Assembly (NCBI RefSeq): GCF_022712295.1
Contig: NZ_JALAGT010000056.1
Location: forward strand, 1-15,206
Source of the DNA: Galactobacter sp.
GTDB lineage: Bacteria; Actinomycetota; Actinomycetes; Actinomycetales; Micrococcaceae
Reading direction: 5' to 3'
DNA: 15,206 bases
In this document: positions 12,968 through 15,206 of the stretch, in pieces
Layout of the letters: the number at the start of each line of letters is the position of its first letter
How positions within the stretch are numbered: position 1 is the first letter of the stretch
The notes under the pieces: generated by a model
Told to the model about the DNA's origin: nothing
Databases searched by the model: none
What the model saw: only the letters and a program-made list of their open reading frames with translations
Translations under genes and position numbers: made by a program

Positions 12968-14080
12968 TCAGGCAGCGTTGCCTTCCCTGTAGGCCAGGAT
13001 CCTGCGGCCGCACCAGGCCATGCCCTCCACCACGGCCATACCGATGACCACGCCGATGCCGGTCTCGATGGCCCGGTCGTAGAGCACATGCCAGGTCAGC
13101 ACGTGCCCGAGCGTGGATCCGACCAGAGCCAGTGGCGTGATGAAGACCATGGCCCAGAAGTAGTTGCGGACCACGAAGTACTCAGCCAGGAACTGGGTCA
13201 GGCCGATCAGGACGATAGCCAGCCACGGCTGCGGCTGCAGGGCGACGATCAAGGCCATCACCACCAGGCCGGCCACGGTTCCGATGACCCTGTGCACGCC
13301 ACGGATCACGCGGTGCATGGTGGACTGGCCCACCAGCGGAACCACCGCGGCCACCATGGCCCAGTACACGTGCCCCATGCCCAGTGGCCCGGCCAACAGG
13401 GTGGCCAGGCTCCCTGCCAGCGCGGGGGCCACGAAGTAGGCCGGTAGTTCCTGGAACACGGCCCGTTTGACGTGGGCGGGCATCGGGGTGGAGACGGTGA
13501 CCTGCCACGGCGTGCGGTACTTGGGAAGGATGCGTCCGAGCTGCCCCACGATCAGGGAGAACACCATGGTGGCGGTCGCAGCGAACATGGCATCGCCGAG
13601 CCGTGGAGCGTCCTGGATCGAGGCGACCACGGCGAAGGCGAAGACATGGAAGAGGGAACCGGCCGGACGGACCCGTAACAGTCCCACCGCGAGGGCGGCG
13701 AGCGCGGAGACCACCGATGTGCACGCGACCAGCCACCATTGGCCGTTCGCGTCCTGGGCGCCGTGGATGAGCCGGTCTCCGCTGAGCCAGGCGAGCAGGA
13801 CCACGATCCACATGAGCCCGGCGGCCTTGATCTGCACCAGCAGCCGGTCCAGGTGCATGGGTGCTCGGGAGTAGACGCCCACGAAGGATCCGAAGACCAC
13901 GTACGGGGCCAGGTCCAGCCGGTCGATGGCGATGAGGAACAGGAGGGGCAGCATGACCCCGATACCTGCGCGCAGGCCCACGAAATGGTCACCGTTCAGC
14001 GGCGCCAAGGCGAAGAGCGCACGCAGGCTGAAGCGGTCGACGTCGCTCCCGCGCTCGGCTTGATTCTTGGCCTGGTTCAC
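12968..14080 (-). CDS. FUSC-family inner membrane protein, copy 1
   Basis: A 370-residue multi-pass membrane protein of the FUSC (fusaric acid resistance-like) superfamily, associated with aromatic acid efflux in characterised relatives; the substrate here is unknown. It has two groups of about six hydrophobic segments separated by a charged stretch (about residues 195-215). The GDHFVGLR, VFGSFVGVYSRAP and NYFWAMVFITPLAL motifs are shared with the adjacent copy. I chose GTG 14080, which overlaps the upstream stop as GTGA and has GGAGGAGAAGG just before it; the frame stays open further upstream only as a shadow of the other gene. At about half the length of proteins such as AaeB it lacks their large cytoplasmic domains. 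It is probably co-translated with the upstream copy. Confidence 0.87.
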   Translation of the reverse strand: MNQAKNQAERGSDVDRFSLRALFALAPLNGDHFVGLRAGIGVMLPLLFLIAIDRLDLAPYVVFGSFVGVYSRAPMHLDRLLVQIKAAGLMWIVVLLAWLSGDRLIHGAQDANGQWWLVACTSVVSALAALAVGLLRVRPAGSLFHVFAFAVVASIQDAPRLGDAMFAATATMVFSLIVGQLGRILPKYRTPWQVTVSTPMPAHVKRAVFQELPAYFVAPALAGSLATLLAGPLGMGHVYWAMVAAVVPLVGQSTMHRVIRGVHRVIGTVAGLVVMALIVALQPQPWLAIVLIGLTQFLAEYFVVRNYFWAMVFITPLALVGSTLGHVLTWHVLYDRAIETGIGVVIGMAVVEGMAWCGRRILAYREGNAA

Positions 14081-15174
14081 CCGACCTTCTCCTCCCGACG
14101 CAGCGTCATGGCCCCGAGCTTGTCCATGGTTTCCACCACGATCAGTCCGACCACCAAACCGATGATGGTTTCCACGGCCCGGTCGTAGAGGACCGCGAAG
14201 TTCAAGTCGCCGCCCAAGGAGGTGCCGATCAGGGCCAGCGGGGTCACGAACACCATGCCCCAGAAGTAGTTGCGGATCACGAAGCACTCCACGGCGAACT
14301 GCGTGCAGCCCAACAGGATCACGGCCAGCCAGGGTTCAGGCTGCAGCAGGATGATGAGGGCCATGAGGCCCAGGCCGACGGCCGTGCCCAGCACACGGTG
14401 AACGGCCCTGACCATGCGTTTGCCGGTGGTGTGTCCGGCCAGCGGCACCACGCCCGCCACCATGGCCCAATAGATGTGGCCCATGTTCAGAGGATCGGCC
14501 ACGAGTGCCGCAACCGTTCCTGCGAGGCCGGCAGCGACCAGGTTCGCCAAGCCCTCCTGCATGATGGCCCGCCTCATGCGTACGGAGAAGGGACGAACCG
14601 GGGTGAGCACGCGCTCCGTGCGGTGCTTCGGTAGCACGCGTCCGATCTGGCCGAGCACCAGGCCGAGGAACATGGTCGCGGTGGTGGTGAACATGGCCTC
14701 ACCCAGTGCTGCCTGGTGCGGGACCGAGGCCACCGCAGCGAAGGCGAAGACCTGGAACAGGGAACCGGCCGGGCGCAGTCGCAGGTAGGCCGTGAGCACG
14801 GAGGAGAGAGAGGCCACCACGGCCGTGACCCCGACCAACCACCACCGGGTCGTGGAGGTCTCCGCACCGTGGACCACGGCGTCGCCGGTGAACCAGGCGG
14901 CCAGGATGATGAGCCAGGTCAGTGCAGCTGCCTTGACCTGGGTCGTGAGCCGGTCGGTGTGCAAGGGTGCACGCGAGTAGATCCCGACGAAGGATCCGAA
15001 CACCGCGTAGACGGTCAGGTCGATGCGGTCCAGACCGATCAGGACCAGCAGCGGAAGCAATACCCCGACGGCCACCCGGAGTCCGACGAAGTGGTCGTTG
15101 CCGAAGGGGCCGAGCTTGAACAGCTGGGAGAGTCGGTACCTGGTCCCGTCGTCCGGGACGCCCTCGGTCGTCAC
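14077..15174 (-). CDS. FUSC-family inner membrane protein, copy 2 (start possibly outside window)
   Basis: The 365-residue paralogue of the next gene, with the same order of hydrophobic segments and the motifs NDHFVGLR, VFGSFVGIYSRAP, MGHIYWAMVAGVVPL and NYFWGMVFVTPLALIG. GTG 15174 is taken as the start because the number of residues before the NDHFVGLR motif then matches the other copy. It has no evident Shine-Dalgarno site, and the frame stays open to the window edge (15206), so a start further upstream cannot be excluded. Its stop overlaps the start of copy 1 by four bases. The two copies arose by tandem duplication and have diverged clearly; they may assemble together, but that is inference. 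Confidence 0.85.
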   Translation of the reverse strand: MTTEGVPDDGTRYRLSQLFKLGPFGNDHFVGLRVAVGVLLPLLVLIGLDRIDLTVYAVFGSFVGIYSRAPLHTDRLTTQVKAAALTWLIILAAWFTGDAVVHGAETSTTRWWLVGVTAVVASLSSVLTAYLRLRPAGSLFQVFAFAAVASVPHQAALGEAMFTTTATMFLGLVLGQIGRVLPKHRTERVLTPVRPFSVRMRRAIMQEGLANLVAAGLAGTVAALVADPLNMGHIYWAMVAGVVPLAGHTTGKRMVRAVHRVLGTAVGLGLMALIILLQPEPWLAVILLGCTQFAVECFVIRNYFWGMVFVTPLALIGTSLGGDLNFAVLYDRAVETIIGLVVGLIVVETMDKLGAMTLRREEKVG

Positions 15175-15206
15175 CTCGAAGCTCGGCGGGTCGGTCGGTA
15201 CGGGGG

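Noticed and set aside
12946..12977. Imperfect inverted repeat (ATCCGG ... CCGGGAT) between the convergent stops as a bidirectional terminator
   Set aside because: The arms need a bulge to pair and there is no T-tract on either side; too weak to list as a feature.

Overview
The window is high-GC (roughly two-thirds G+C by eye), uses GTG and TTG starts freely and carries several families typical of Actinomycetota, notably a DUF4916 Nudix-like protein and a phosphonatase-like gene set known from Arthrobacter and Nocardia. I read it as the chromosome of an actinobacterium, possibly of the order Micrococcales; the genus cannot be fixed from sequence alone.

Layout. 1-371: 3' end of an RluA-type pseudouridine synthase, followed by hairpins. 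566-2565: a two-gene unit of a multi-pass membrane protein with a long charged N-terminus and a class I glutamine amidotransferase. 2566-2751: a comparatively AT-rich control region with 17-bp direct repeats and a PHO-box-like pair. 2752-9406: the centrepiece, a six-gene operon with phnD (binding lipoprotein), phnC (ATPase), a double-length phnE (two permeases in one chain), an FAD-dependent oxidoreductase, a phosphonatase-like HAD hydrolase and a zinc alcohol dehydrogenase. 9395-10027, minus strand: an HD-domain protein converging on the operon. 10205-11347: an Old Yellow Enzyme-type flavin oxidoreductase. 11444-11983: the DUF4916 Nudix-like protein. 12049-12954: an unrecognised soluble protein. 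12968-15174, minus strand: two tandem FUSC-family membrane proteins; the upstream one may run past the window edge.

How the genes work together. The operon looks like a complete uptake-and-degradation route for an amino-alkylphosphonate. PhnDCE imports it. The FAD enzyme would deaminate it oxidatively to a phosphono-aldehyde. The HAD enzyme would split the C-P bond and release phosphate. The dehydrogenase would reduce the aldehyde left over. No PhnW transaminase and no C-P lyase genes lie in the window, so the FAD enzyme would replace PhnW. This gene set was noted and proposed from genome context (TIGR03364/TIGR03351/TIGR03366, 'HpnW/PhnX-like/HpnZ'), so it is not wholly new, but its true substrate is the open question. 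All enzyme-gene junctions overlap, which implies translation as one unit. Unusual local details are a hexanucleotide repeat at the phnD-phnC junction, the fused permease, and the repeats in front of phnD.
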